The notes under the pieces were generated by a model that saw nothing but the letters and a program-made list of their open reading frames with translations, made no database searches and was not told the origin of the DNA. From Atherinomorus stipes (taxonomy: Eukaryota > Chordata > Actinopteri > Atheriniformes > Atherinidae): a stretch of DNA of 64,000 bases. The DNA is taken from NCBI GenBank assembly GCA_023101725.1, contig JALJCO010003968.1, forward strand, positions 1,178,001 through 1,242,000, written 5' to 3'. Below are positions 1-10,883 of this stretch, one piece after another; position 1 is the stretch's first letter; every line of letters begins with the position of its first letter. A program made the position numbers and the translations under genes.

Positions 1-47
1 TCTTCAACAATCTCTTCCTGTGATCCAAGTAAAAAGACAGTTCTCTG

Positions 48-62
48 ATGCAGCGTCCTTGA
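48..62 (+). promoter_or_regulatory. uORF1 in the adra2a leader (4 codons)
   Basis: This ATG-initiated mini-ORF encodes MQRP and ends in TGA at 60-62. The next base, 63, begins the ATG of a second uORF in the same frame, so stop and start abut as TGA-ATG. Alpha-2 receptor genes are normally intronless, so this stretch is probably part of the mature leader, but the transcription start is outside what I can determine. The likely role is to tune receptor translation; that is inference. Confidence 0.5.
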
Positions 63-158
63 ATGGATCCAAATTACAGACTGCTGGAAAGCACAGCTTC
101 CAACCCCCCTGACAGAGCTCCAATCAGACTGTCCTGTCGACTCTACAGCTCACCCTGA
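63..158 (+). promoter_or_regulatory. uORF2 in the adra2a leader (31 codons), overlapping the receptor start
   Basis: The ATG at 63-65 opens a 31-codon frame beginning MDPNYRLLES and ending RLYSSP. Its TGA at 156-158 shares one base with the receptor ATG at 158-160 (TGATG). That geometry is typical of termination-reinitiation coupling. The start context is unremarkable (T at -3, G at +4), which would allow some leaky scanning. The beta-2 adrenergic receptor mRNA is known to carry a translated inhibitory leader peptide, so a regulatory uORF on an adrenergic receptor has precedent. Peptide function here is unknown. Confidence 0.5.
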
Positions 159-1360
159 TGGGTTGTCTCAACCTAACCAGTGGAAATGAGACTTTGGCTG
201 GCAAGCACCCTTTTACTGTCCAGACCTCCGTGCCACTCACAATCCTGGTGGGTATGCTCATCCTGCTGACTGTGTTTGGCAATGTCATGGTGGTAATTGC
301 CGTGATTACAAGCCGAGCCCTGAAAGCACCTCAGAACTTGTTTTTAGTGTCTCTGGCATCAGCAGACATCCTAGTTGCCACCTTAGTGATGCCATTCTCT
401 TTAGCGAATGAACTTATGGGCTACTGGTACTTTGGTGAAGTGTGGTGTGAAATCCACCTGGCCTTGGATGTACTCTTCTGCACCTCATCTATTGTTCACC
501 TGTGTGCAATAAGCTTGGACAGATACTGGTCTGTAACTAAAGCGATTGAGTACAATCTGAGAAGGACGCCACGCAGGATTAAATGCACTATCTGTCTACT
601 TTGGGTCCTGGCGGCCATCATTTCATTCCCTCCTCTTATCACTATGAAAAAGGATGAGGGCAAAAAGGACAGGCCTGTATGCAAAATTAATGAGGAGAAA
701 TGGTACATCATATTTTCTAGCACTGCCTCTTTCTTTGCACCCTGCATTATTATGATTATGGTGTATGCAAGAATCTATCAGATTGCCAAGAAAAGAACAC
801 GGGTTCCACCAAGACAAAGGCAAAGAGAGAATGGCAACTCAGAAGACACCAAGTTTGGGTTGGACCCCCCAAAAACAAAAGGCAGAGAAGATGAGATGAA
901 ACAGGAGGTCAGTAAAGAGCTCAATGAGCTCGATGTGGAGGAGGAGGCTTCCTCATCTGATGGGAATGATACCATCCTTTGTTCCTTGAGGAAGAAGAAG
1001 GGTGTGAGAACAACCAAAGTGACGCAGGTGAAGCCTGGAGAAACCTTTCCAAAAGCAGAGGTGCTGTCCTCAGTCACAGCAAACAGGTGGAAGGGAAGGC
1101 AAAACAAAGAAAGGCGTTTTACATTTGTCCTTGCTGTCGTCATGGGAGTGTTTGTTCTTTGTTGGTTCCCCTTTTTCTTCACATACACACTCACTGCTGT
1201 GTGTGACACCTGCTGTGTCCCAGAGACATTGTTCAAAATGTTCTTCTGGTTTGGTTACTGTAATAGCTCGCTCAATCCTGTTATATACACCATATTCAAT
1301 TCTGACTTCAGAAAATCTTTTAAAAAGATCCTCTGTAAAAGAAGCAGAGGAGTTTTGTAA
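158..1360 (+). CDS. adra2a: alpha-2A-type adrenergic receptor (class A GPCR)
   Basis: Single-exon 400-residue plasma-membrane receptor for noradrenaline/adrenaline that couples to Gi/o. Visible landmarks are: two N-glycosylation sequons (N5-L-T, N10-E-T); TM2 aspartate D70; TM3 amine-binding D104; DRY at 121-123; the C97-C175 extracellular disulfide pair; TM5 serines S187, S188 and S191; CWFP at 335-338; NPVIY at 373-377; and C393 as the probable palmitoylation site. Intracellular loop 3 (about 212-318) is long and charged, with an acidic-serine patch (EEEASSSD, 261-268) like the GRK target of mammalian alpha-2A. The MGxLN-type N-terminus, the loop motif VKPGE at 291-295, the FTYTLTAV segment and the KKILC tail favour alpha-2A over 2B and 2C. 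Linkage to bnip3, ppp2r2d and ebf3 agrees. The fish-retained 2D subtype is the main alternative. The start at 158 matches family length. Confidence 0.88.
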   Translation: MGCLNLTSGNETLAGKHPFTVQTSVPLTILVGMLILLTVFGNVMVVIAVITSRALKAPQNLFLVSLASADILVATLVMPFSLANELMGYWYFGEVWCEIHLALDVLFCTSSIVHLCAISLDRYWSVTKAIEYNLRRTPRRIKCTICLLWVLAAIISFPPLITMKKDEGKKDRPVCKINEEKWYIIFSSTASFFAPCIIMIMVYARIYQIAKKRTRVPPRQRQRENGNSEDTKFGLDPPKTKGREDEMKQEVSKELNELDVEEEASSSDGNDTILCSLRKKKGVRTTKVTQVKPGETFPKAEVLSSVTANRWKGRQNKERRFTFVLAVVMGVFVLCWFPFFFTYTLTAVCDTCCVPETLFKMFFWFGYCNSSLNPVIYTIFNSDFRKSFKKILCKRSRGVL

Positions 1361-2430
1361 ATAAGACTTTCATATTGTGCATTTTGCAGTATTTTACATT
1401 AAGGTCTCCATCAGTAGATGTTTGTTTTGTAATATTAAATGATTTAAAAAAAGAAACGTAATGTGCAGTTTGCTTAACATCTAGTGTTAGAATTTCTTAT
1501 TTTGAGTTTAGGTTTTGATAGTATACAATTGCGACATCACTGATGATGGCAGATTTTCTTTAAAATCTTTTCTAGTTTGTAACTTTTCCGCAATATGACA
1601 GTGATTCTCAACATGGGGGGCAGGACTAACAGGGAGGTTGGGAGATAACTTTTGTCCTTATATGGTGATGTAAAATATATCAAATGAAGGTTCACACCAT
1701 CTGCATCACTGATAGAATTAGCATTATATTGCCCATTCTTGTGAGTTTCAAAGTGTGCATGCAAGAGTCTGTTATTGGAGGTTGCCCCAGCAACCTGCAT
1801 ATTCTGGACGGTCATGACCCCAAAATATGTTACCATCATGTATCCCCCCCCCCCCCCCCCCCCCCCTTTTTGTCAAACATTTGTAAATAAGCAAGACAAG
1901 TGATACCATGATGATTAAAAATTGAGCTGCATGCTCACAGCAGGAACCGTGTCATGGTAGAAATTAAATGTCAAAATGATGCATATTACTTGGACGCCAA
2001 GCAGGCCTGTCACAGTTGTAATGTGATCACCTGAACGCAATAATTTGAGCCAACTGTCCATCATTTTTCAGAATAATTGAATCAAAACAATTTTTTATGA
2101 CCTATAAAACAAACTGGTGCAAAAACCATCATTGTCATATTTGCACGACGAGTCACTGACAATTTCTATGTAGGCCAAGTTTTTCCACTGTTTCAATGTG
2201 ACTGGTGTGTTTTGATGACAAGTGCAGCTTGCAATTTGGTTTAATGGCATCAGAATGGAGAGTGGCACCAAGAACAGTTTGTTTGTAGGTACTTAACTTC
2301 TAATATTTAATGGACTGCCATTTTCACTGTCTATTTCACTATTATTGACAATTGTATATGACAGGGCTTTGGGCTCTTTTTGCTGTTATGTTTCAATGTT
2401 CAGTGTCAATAAATGACTCTTCTTTTTCTT
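1361..2430 (+). other. adra2a 3' UTR with polyadenylation signal
   Basis: This is AT-rich, non-coding sequence after the receptor stop. The best polyadenylation hexamer is AATAAA at 2408-2413, followed by a T-rich stretch, so the transcript probably ends near 2430. An earlier ATTAAA-like signal lies near 1434. A 23-base poly-C run lies inside it. The end position is inferred from the hexamer only. Confidence 0.5.
1844..1866 (+). repeat. poly-C run (23 C)
   Basis: This is an uninterrupted run of 23 cytosines followed by T5. It lies within the inferred adra2a 3' UTR. The length may be polymorphic or misassembled, because long C runs are hard to sequence. Confidence 0.95.
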
Positions 2431-5400
2431 ATTATATATGTGTGTCAACCGTGACAAAAAAGAACATTAAAAGAGAAATTGTTGATTGGAATAGTTTGTA
2501 TATGTATTAAGTATTTGCCAATGAACATGTCTTGATTGATACAGCCTTGTGTCATAGATTTAACACTTTGGAATTCACTTCATCTTTGCAGGGTTGTATG
2601 AACAATAGCAAGATCCCATGAAGCCAATCTGAAAAGGATGTTATCTCCATCCCACCAACTATCTCACTCTCATAACAAGCACAAGAACAAGACAATTATA
2701 TGAAAGGAAAATTGTGCCTGGGAGGTCTGGGTAGCAAAACAATATTGAACACAGTTTATCATGAATTATAGCCCCTCATATCAGGATATCATTAAGTCCT
2801 CCCCTGGAGTCAAACAGAAGTCATGCAGTGATTGAAATATGAGTGGCTGCTGCAAATTACACTGTGAGGTTAATATCCACCAATTTATCAGTGTTTTGTG
2901 CTCGTAGACTGTTATCAGCATTCCCCTTCTCCATTTTAGCACACATTTCACACCACTAAAATCAGTCTTTAGCTTTGTTTTTTATTTGCATATATACTCT
3001 CAGGCTTTTATCAGTCTGTACTTTAAATGTGCAAACATTTCCACCCATGGTCTCTCATATATACAGTAAATAACCGTGTGATTCCCATGACTTTCTCTCT
3101 GGGACTTTTTGTTTTGAGATTCCTGTGGTTCAACAATTTCTCAGAGTCTTAAAATACAACGTTACTTACCACAAATGACAAACAATAGGCCTGATGGAAT
3201 TCCCACAGAAAATCTCAAGAGAAAAAAAAAAAAACCCAAACATAACAGTTCTTTAGGTTTTGTGGTCATGCTCATTCATGGTACATAACTATGTCTGTAC
3301 TATACTGTGCAATCATTCTACAGATATCAATAAACGCCATATTACAACAGCACTTATACAGAATAATTTACATGTTATTTTGATTTTTTAGAACATTTTT
3401 TAAAGAAGCCGATGTCTATATTCATATTGAACAATAATCAATACAAATCTTTACTACTACAAAGCATCTTCAGGGTAAATGTCTTCACCTGGCTCTGATC
3501 CATTTCACATCGCTGTGTTGGGAAAGAAAATTAAGCTAGGACTGTCATGTGAATGCATCCTTTAATTAAAATGACAATTCTCCTGGAGTCTGCTGCTATG
3601 CTTGAGCAGCAGCATGCATGAATTATACTATAAGCATCCACACAAAGTGATGGAATTAAATGCCAAAATGGCCGTTGCATTACTTGCCAAAAGAAACAGA
3701 TTAAAAAAAAAAGTTGGACGCATAAATATGCAGCAAGAGTGAACAAAATGATTAGTTGGTTCAATGTTTACCACAAGAATACCGACATATGGATTTAATC
3801 ACCCCCATCAATGTGAATTACTGTTGGCAACAAACTATAAACAGTTAGTGACACTTGCTAATCTCGGCCTATGTACTCACACGTCCGCTTTTGTGGTCTG
3901 TTGAGACAGTGATTGATTTCCCTTGGTGAAGGCCACAGAGCGCCATGATTTATTCTTGTGACACCACAGCTTATAAAGCTATCTTTTAAAAGCTGCTACT
4001 GGCAGGAGTTCCCACAACTTTCACACAGTTGCCCTGTCAGTCTTCTTCATTTCATACTAATTTCTATTGCCTACAACTCAATTTGTGCTTTTTAAAGCTA
4101 CTTGTCATTTATCTCAAGGGGGCGGGTGAACTTTCAGCCTATTAAAGAGCCACTAGAACAGCTTTCATCCCAGACACACAAACTGTCCAGACATTAGAGC
4201 AGAGAAGCATACAGAAGCAACAGGACCAGACAAGTTTTAATCAGAGCAAGTGATGTATAGAATGTTTCTAATTGAATGTTCGGTCATTCATTATGCATTA
4301 AGCACAATGCACTATACACGGAGGGGCATATTATACTTCTTCAATCTTGAATTGATGAGGCAGCGTGATAACCAAATTAGACTCTGAGGAATGTAGGGTA
4401 AAGCAGAATCCTGTTTAATTTACCACATGATTCCTGTTACTTTCTCCACTCCCTGAGGATCCCATTGAATCCATAATAGAGATTTTACTCAGAATTGTGC
4501 ATTTAAAGAATTTCCTGATAATAACCAAACAGGAAATCTCTATGGGGATGTTATACAAAATATCGCTATCTTGACATGACTAACCATCTTAGTGCAAATA
4601 GTAAAAATAAAAGTCTTGTTGTCCCAAAGAATGAAGATCCATTTCTTGAGACATTTGAAATATTTAGTTATTTTCCCATCTCCAATGCTCTCTGGCTTTT
4701 TTCCTTTTGCCTCAGGTTCTCCTCTGAAGATCGAAAATAATCTCTAATAGGTCCTATGGAGACTCCGGACAGTGCACCCAGGGCTTACATGGAATTCTTG
4801 CCCTCTTTCATAACATTACAACTTCCACAGTCTTGAATAACCATTATAAAATAGCTTTCTTGCAGTAATGTTATTCTGATTCTGAATCAGTGGTTTGATT
4901 TGAAGCCATTCTTGATCTTCAGAAGAAAAACCTTAGAGAAAAGAAAACTGGCTGGACCTAAAATAAAGAGAACCAAAGCACATGGATAATGTAAAATTTA
5001 CTCAGTTTTCAACTGTAACAATATTTTAAAGAGCCCATAATATGCTCTCTATAGGTCATCAATTCTATCTTAGGCGTTGTTTTATATTAGGTTTTCACAG
5101 TTTCATTTTTTAAACCATGCATTGCAGTGCTTCTTGTTATCTCCTTATTGAAATTGTTCATTTGAGCCTCAGTCCCTAAAAGGGCTTTTGTTTTAAACCC
5201 ATCTTCGCACAACTGTACATGCTACTTTATTGGTGAACAAAATAAAGGCAGACTCCAGGTGAGGATGAGTTTACTTCTCCTCCTCCCACCATTCAGCCAG
5301 ATAAAGCAATACTGTCCCCCCCAAACCCTTGTGTAAACATTTGTTTCTATTCAATATGGAAACCTTATCTACGGAAGCAAAGAGCTGTCCCTCAGATTAA

Positions 5401-8121
5401 AAAAAGCGACCTTATCCCGTTTTACCATGATAGTTTTATTGTGAAAACATGAAATTTATTACATCATTTTAAGAACATGAAACATAAAGTACTATATGCA
5501 GATTTTGTTATGACCTGGAAATATTGGAGTAAAATACATTTTATGGAATAATATTTATGTCAATCAGTTCTTTGTTTTAAACAGGAATCTGGTATAGAGT
5601 CACATGGTACGTCACCGGTCTGTGTGCAGTGAGACTGTGTGTATCTGGGTGAGTGTTGCTTTTGGTTAACATGTGCCAGGTCAAACCTATAGCCTTGCAA
5701 TCTTAAACTAAAATTGAAATTATGTAGGCTGTATGCACTGCTAGGACTGGGAGAATTAAAGCTAGGGTTGGTCCTGGAAAAACGGTTTGAGCAAGCTACA
5801 TTTAGAAAAAAACACACTGCAAAACATCTGTCTGAAGCCATGCGTTCGGAGTACAGGAATGTATGCGCCGATGGTTCATGAGCAGGTTGGTGAAGATAAC
5901 CGGAAAGAGCTGAGTGGATAGCTTGTTAATAAGCTAGTAAACAGCTGATAAACTGCATTTCTAAAAGTATTATTTCACTCACCTCCAACTCCTTCTGTGG
6001 TGTAAAAAGTCCACACTGCAAATGTCATCGCCTCCACGACTTGATTCACACATTTTTTTCTTTTTGCAGATAACCAACTCTGGCTTTAAGTTGCCGATAC
6101 AAAGACGTAGTCCTGTCTGATTTAAGGGTGCAATGTCAACAACATCACAGTGTTCTCCAAGATTCACCGTCCAAACTTTCCTGTACTCAGTTTTGTACAA
6201 CTTAATTCCATTTGGTAATGAATTTTTTAATTTGAATTTCCCTTCTGGGATAAAAAAAAAGTATTTTTCATTCGTTCATTCAAAGACAAATATTGTTTAT
6301 ATTCCATGTTTTCCCCCCAAAAGGTATCATATTATAGTTTGACACTGGGCATAAGTAACATGTAGCCAAAAACTTACTTATCTTGTTCCTACATGTCTGC
6401 GGCCACAACCTAGTAATGTGGCCATGCAATAACATTTCAGTCCCACTCATAAGTAACTAGAGGCCATGCTATGAAATATATTTTCTTCCAAAGTCACCAG
6501 ATGGGCTTTGTAAAAACAAACAAACAAACAGAAATCAGAGTTTCTGGTAATTTGAAATATGTTGCCCAATCAACAGAAGGTCAAAATTCACAGTATAATT
6601 GATACTTAACTATTTTACTATTTAGGTTTGATATAGTGAACTAATTTTTCCACCTCAGTTTGCTTTATTTACTTGTCAGTGCCGTGACCTTAAAATCAGT
6701 CAATACATTAAATATTTCATACTTTTGAATCTGAAACAAGTTTAATTTTTTCTCGCTCATCACTATAAATACTTGTGAAAATACCATCTAAAGAATCATC
6801 ACTGATACCAAACTTTGCTCAGTCAGATTCCAGAAACTATCATGTTTTTTTTTGTTTGTTTTTTTTTTTTATTATAAAGTTGATTGTATAAAAGTTCCAG
6901 TCTGGTCTACCAGGCTGCAACTGGATGTTTACCTTGTGTCTGTGAGTGATGCTATCATATAGACACAAAGTAAACACCAACTTCTTTTGAATCTCACTGT
7001 ACTTTATTTGTCCTCCCCTACCAGCTGTTGTGGACAAGAATACATCCTCTGATGGGCTGTCAGCTGCTACACGCCAACACACTGGCAGAATTATACAATG
7101 ATGTCTGTCTGGAGTCTAATATCTTTTGCAGAGGGTTATCTTAAAACTAGAATACTACAAGGGAATCAGCAACAAGCTGAATTTTGAATTAATTTCAATA
7201 GAGTTGAGTAAACTAAAACAAAATCATATGTTGCATTCATTCTTCGTAGTTTTTAGTGTTGACTGCTGCTTTGTTTTTTTTATACTTTGGTTCTTGACAA
7301 ACTGGGGAAATTGATTTCGTGCCTCAGTTCTGTGGGTGTTTAATGGTGTAGTGTGTCCACTTGAGGATGAAAGTGAGGTCATGCTTTCACCAGTTTGTGA
7401 TTATATTCCAGTGCTGAAGAGTACAACAATCCTCTTCCTGCAAGCTGCAGGTGGAACCTTGGTCACACCTGCAGGACAAGATGGAGTCAGACATTGGGTG
7501 GGGTCGGATGTCAGATCCTGAGGGTCAGATCCCAAATCTAATAATATTGCAAAAATGGAAAAATATGGGTAATACATCTGAATATTCAAATTATGGGGGA
7601 AAAGTACTTACTTGTGTTCTCTTTTTCATGTATAAATGTAAAATTAAGCATATACTTTTCATCAGAGCATCTAAAGAATGTTTTGTGCTGAAATACATAA
7701 GTTCATGTTCATTTGTGGTGAGAGTTGATTGAATCAGTCAAATGTGAGAACTTTGCTATTCTTTATTTGGAGATGGCTTTGCTCGCTGTGCAGGAAAGTC
7801 TTGTGTGCAGGGTGAAATGTAATATTTTCATGAACTGCAATCACAACTAAACTGTTCTGTTACATTTTACACTTAGTATTGGTCTTTTTGTGAAAGTAAA
7901 CAGGAGTTTCATTCATTGCTCAACTCTGATAACTTTGTAATTTTATCTATTAACATTGATAAGTTTCTTTGTTGGAAACTACTTATTGTACCATTCAAAA
8001 TTTATTTATAGCTATCATGCCTATATCAAATATCATGAAAAAAATAAAAATGCAGAAAAAATAAAGCTTGGATCTAAGAAGGATAAGACAAAGAATGCAG
8101 TGATCACATTGCTTCATCCAG
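2431..8121. other. intergenic region between adra2a and bnip3
   Basis: No supported gene is seen. All reading frames are short and show no recognisable domain. Content is AT-rich unique-looking DNA with short A and T runs and an octamer-like ATTTGCAT at 2984-2991. A small promoter-like patch near 4118-4200 has a GC-box core (GGGGGCGGG) upstream of a TATTAAAG box, without an ORF behind it. A minus-strand frame at 5979-6200 (73 codons) has no recognised homology. Regulatory elements for either neighbour could lie here, but none can be asserted. Confidence 0.5.
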
Positions 8122-8362
8122 AAATTCTCAATCCTGGTCCTTGAGGGCCGCAATCCTGCAGGTTTTAAATGTGTCCCTACTCAAACACACCTACCTCAAA
8201 CTAATGAGTCATTGTCCCAAACATAGGCTATTAGGCAATTTAATTTGAGTCAGATGAATGTATTTAATCAATCATTCATTCATCTGTTTTTCAATGGTCC
8301 TGTTGGGGTGGTGAGTTCAAATAAAAATATATGGCTAAAAAAAAAAAAAAAAAAAAAAAAAA
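8122..8362 (+). mobile_element. dispersed fish repeat fragment ending in poly-A
   Basis: The segment starts with a TCCTGGTCCTTGAGGGCC-type motif, continues with GCAATCCTGCAGGTTTTAAATG and then ACACACCTACCTCAAACTAATG. I recognise this string as a very common interspersed repeat of teleost genomes, but I will not name its family. It is followed by unrelated AT-rich sequence and a 26-base A run (8337-8362). The 5' edge is uncertain. It ends about 30 bp upstream of the bnip3 promoter sites. Confidence 0.5.
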
Positions 8363-8393
8363 GGGAGGAGGGGACACCCAACACAATGTAACC

Positions 8394-8723
8394 GCACGTG
8401 CTCCCTTTATTTCCTTGAACAGTAGGCTATATTTTAATATAAGCAATTAATGTGGATTCTGCCTTAACCATGGCTGCCACCTGCAGTCAAGCGTGTGGAA
8501 CTACTGTAAACTCTTAAAACTGAACCTAAATATTATAATAGCTGACACGAGCAAAAAATTTGTATGCTGTTTAATTACCATTTTAACAAATGTATGGCAA
8601 CTGCAGCTGTGCTTTACGGGAACTTTTAAGGAAACGTGTCAACAAATATGCGCATGCGCGTTTTCGTCCGACGTCAGACGTGAACTCAGTCTGCGTGAAG
8701 CATATCCTTCTTTCTGAGCCAAT
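8394..8723 (+). promoter_or_regulatory. bnip3 promoter: HRE, NRF1, CRE-like and CCAAT sites
   Basis: The strongest hypoxia-response candidate is GCACGTG at 8394-8400. Further RCGTG cores lie at 8634-8638, 8678-8682 and 8693-8697. TGCGCATGCGCG at 8649-8660 is a full match to the NRF1 palindrome YGCGCAYGCGCR. GACGTCA at 8670-8676 is CRE-like, and a CCAAT box is at 8719-8723. No TATA box is evident. The cluster lies 140-470 bp before the bnip3 ATG. BNIP3 is an established HIF-1 target in mammals, so conservation of an E-box-type HRE fits. Actual occupancy is inferred. Confidence 0.6.
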
Positions 8724-8860
8724 CCCGTTTAGGATAAACACAGTCTTGCGTCATTGTTATTGTCATAGTTGAGGCTCCAGCTGCTCTTTTACATTTCGCC
8801 ACCATTTCGCCAGTTGCTAAGGTCTCTAAAACTGTGAAACCGCAAAATTACACTAGTATA

Positions 8861-10883
8861 ATGTCGCTCCAGAAGGACTTGCCATCTGATGAGAGTTTGC
8901 AAGGTAAATATAAACAACCAGGGAGCTTATTGTTACAAAAACACGAGGTTACTAACGTTAAATCACCTAACGTAACCCTGTTCAGACTATTCGGTTTTAT
9001 GAAACTATGTGTTAAAAACTACTGTAAGAAAGTAAAGAAAACGTTCTCGTATCGTTTTGAGGCCTTTTTTGGCATTGGAAAATCAAAAGGCAGTCAAAGT
9101 CAAGGAGCCCCAGTTTATTGTTCCACTGTTTAGTTGGCCTACGTTATAGTTGTAGTCGATATCGACTGGCGGTGCAAAATAGTATTCATGTGTTAAGACT
9201 TTGTTTTTAATTTGAGGTTCCTGGGTTGAGCTGCACTTCACTGGGAATGGCTCGCAAGCCACCAGCCACCGAGGAAGCCAGGAGCAAATCCCTACGTCCA
9301 GCCAAGAGGGCGACCTGGAGAAAATGCTGCTCGAAGCCCAACATGAGTCAGGCAGGAACAGCTCTAGAGGAAGCTCCCAATGCAACAGGTTTGTGTGACA
9401 AGGGGAAGAACTGTTTACATTTCAACATTTGTTGTGCAATACCAAAAAAAAAAAAAAAAAAAAAAAAAAACCCTGTAAAAGAAGTGTAAAGTCTGTCTGT
9501 CTGTACAGCCCACTCAGATCACAGACCCCACTTCTTCTGTGGAGAGGCTCAGAGGGAAACAGCTCACAGGTACAGTTCAAGTTGAAGCAGCCAACCTCTA
9601 ATCCGATGTGTTTATCATAATCTGATGTTGGTTTTCATAACATGTCTCTTTCACAACAGATATTTTGACAAGCCATAGCAGGTGTATTAATAATAGCTGC
9701 ATTCCACAGAGAGGAGTTTCCTCTTTTTGTGTGCTGTCATCAATTACATTTTTACTCCAAGTCTTCGCTTTCATATTTTGACCGATAAATGTATACCGTA
9801 TGCTTTAAAAAAAAGGTTGTCATTCTTATGTTTTGAGAATAACATTGTTTTCATTATGCAAGCTGATGTGCTGTTTGTTGTGATAATGCAAAAATTGTGT
9901 TTCAGTCTGATGAAGACTTCCAAGAAAGGAGGCGGGAAGTTGAAAACCTGATGAAGAAAAATGCTGACTGGATCTGGGACTGGTCCAGTCGACCTGAGAA
10001 CAGTCCACCAAAGTAAAGAGTTGTTTCTTTTTTACATAATTACTTCAAGATTTAAGTATTATTGATTGATATGAGCTGATACAAGAAATGGTAATATCAG
10101 CAAGAAATGTAGTCGTGATTACACCAATGAGGTAATAGTAATAAAAAAGAAATGAACTCCACTAATCTGGATTCGGCTTAGTATGGATACTCCTTGACAT
10201 GATTTGTAATTGCAGTTGGAGACTTTAGTGTGATATCTGTTTGAGAAGAGGTGCAAGTATGACATTAAACTGGAACTCGTTGATTTTTAATCTATTCTGA
10301 GCAATGAAATATTAATGTGTTGCTCTGCAGGGAGTTCCTGCTGAAGTACCCTAAGCGCTCAACCTCTCTCAGCATAAGGAACACCAGCGTCATGAAGAAG
10401 GGAGGCATTCTCTCAGCAGACTTTCTGAAGCTTTTCCTTCCTTCATTAATCATTTCTCACATACTTGCTGTCGGCTTAGGGTAAGCAACATCATTATCTC
10501 CTAACTGTGGGATTACTGTAATATCTCCATAACTTAGAACAACAAGAACATTTGGCTGCTTACTGTTGCTGGATTTGTTCATGATTTCATTGGTCACACA
10601 AATGTAAAATGTGGATCCTTTAAATTACCAGACATGAAATTTAGATATGTTGGTTAACTGTGCATCATTACTAATGTAAAAGGCCTTCAAATTATCCATA
10701 AATAACCAAGTGGTTGTCAAGGTATTGCAGCACATATTTTTCCAAGTTCAAGGCATGGTTCAAGGAGAAAGTTCAAGGAGAAGAGAGGGATGCTTTGCAA
10801 CATCTTGCATACTTAAATATGTGCTACTCTGTTTTTTCAGGATATATATCGGGAAGCGCCTAACTTCCCACAACACCTACTAA
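8861..10883 (+). CDS. bnip3: BNIP3, BH3-like mitophagy receptor (six coding exons)
   Basis: Outer-mitochondrial-membrane receptor that recruits LC3/GABARAP for mitophagy under hypoxia. Coding exons are 8861-8903, 9217-9388, 9509-9569, 9906-10012, 10331-10480 and 10841-10883. All introns are GT-AG, and the joined frame gives 191 residues (human about 194). Landmarks are: LIR motif W17-V-E-L20 flanked by S16; [14 protein letters not shown] conserved block in exon 2; acidic SDEDF then BH3-like region about 104-118; the family signature [12 protein letters not shown] in exon 4; [10 protein letters not shown]; and a C-terminal membrane anchor about 161-182 with S170, H171, A174 and G178 matching the SHxxAxxxG dimer motif. 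RNTSV and WIWDW point to BNIP3 rather than BNIP3L. The start is the ATG at 8861; the reading frame just upstream has no better ATG. Exon 3 is the least conserved part. Confidence 0.93.
9444..9470 (+). repeat. poly-A run (27 A) in bnip3 intron 2
   Basis: This is a pure A run, 38 bases upstream of the exon 3 acceptor. A short (GTCT)n stretch precedes the AG at 9507-9508. Confidence 0.95.

Noticed and set aside
778..1236. 152-codon minus-strand frame inside the receptor gene
   Set aside because: It is antisense to a conserved coding sequence; its Ser/Leu-rich composition mirrors the charged loop 3 on the other strand.
158..1360. adra2d, 2b or 2c instead of adra2a
   Set aside because: The N-terminus, VKPGE loop motif, FTYTLTAV segment and KKILC tail resemble alpha-2A, and the neighbours are 10q genes. 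A tree would settle 2A versus 2D; I kept 2A.
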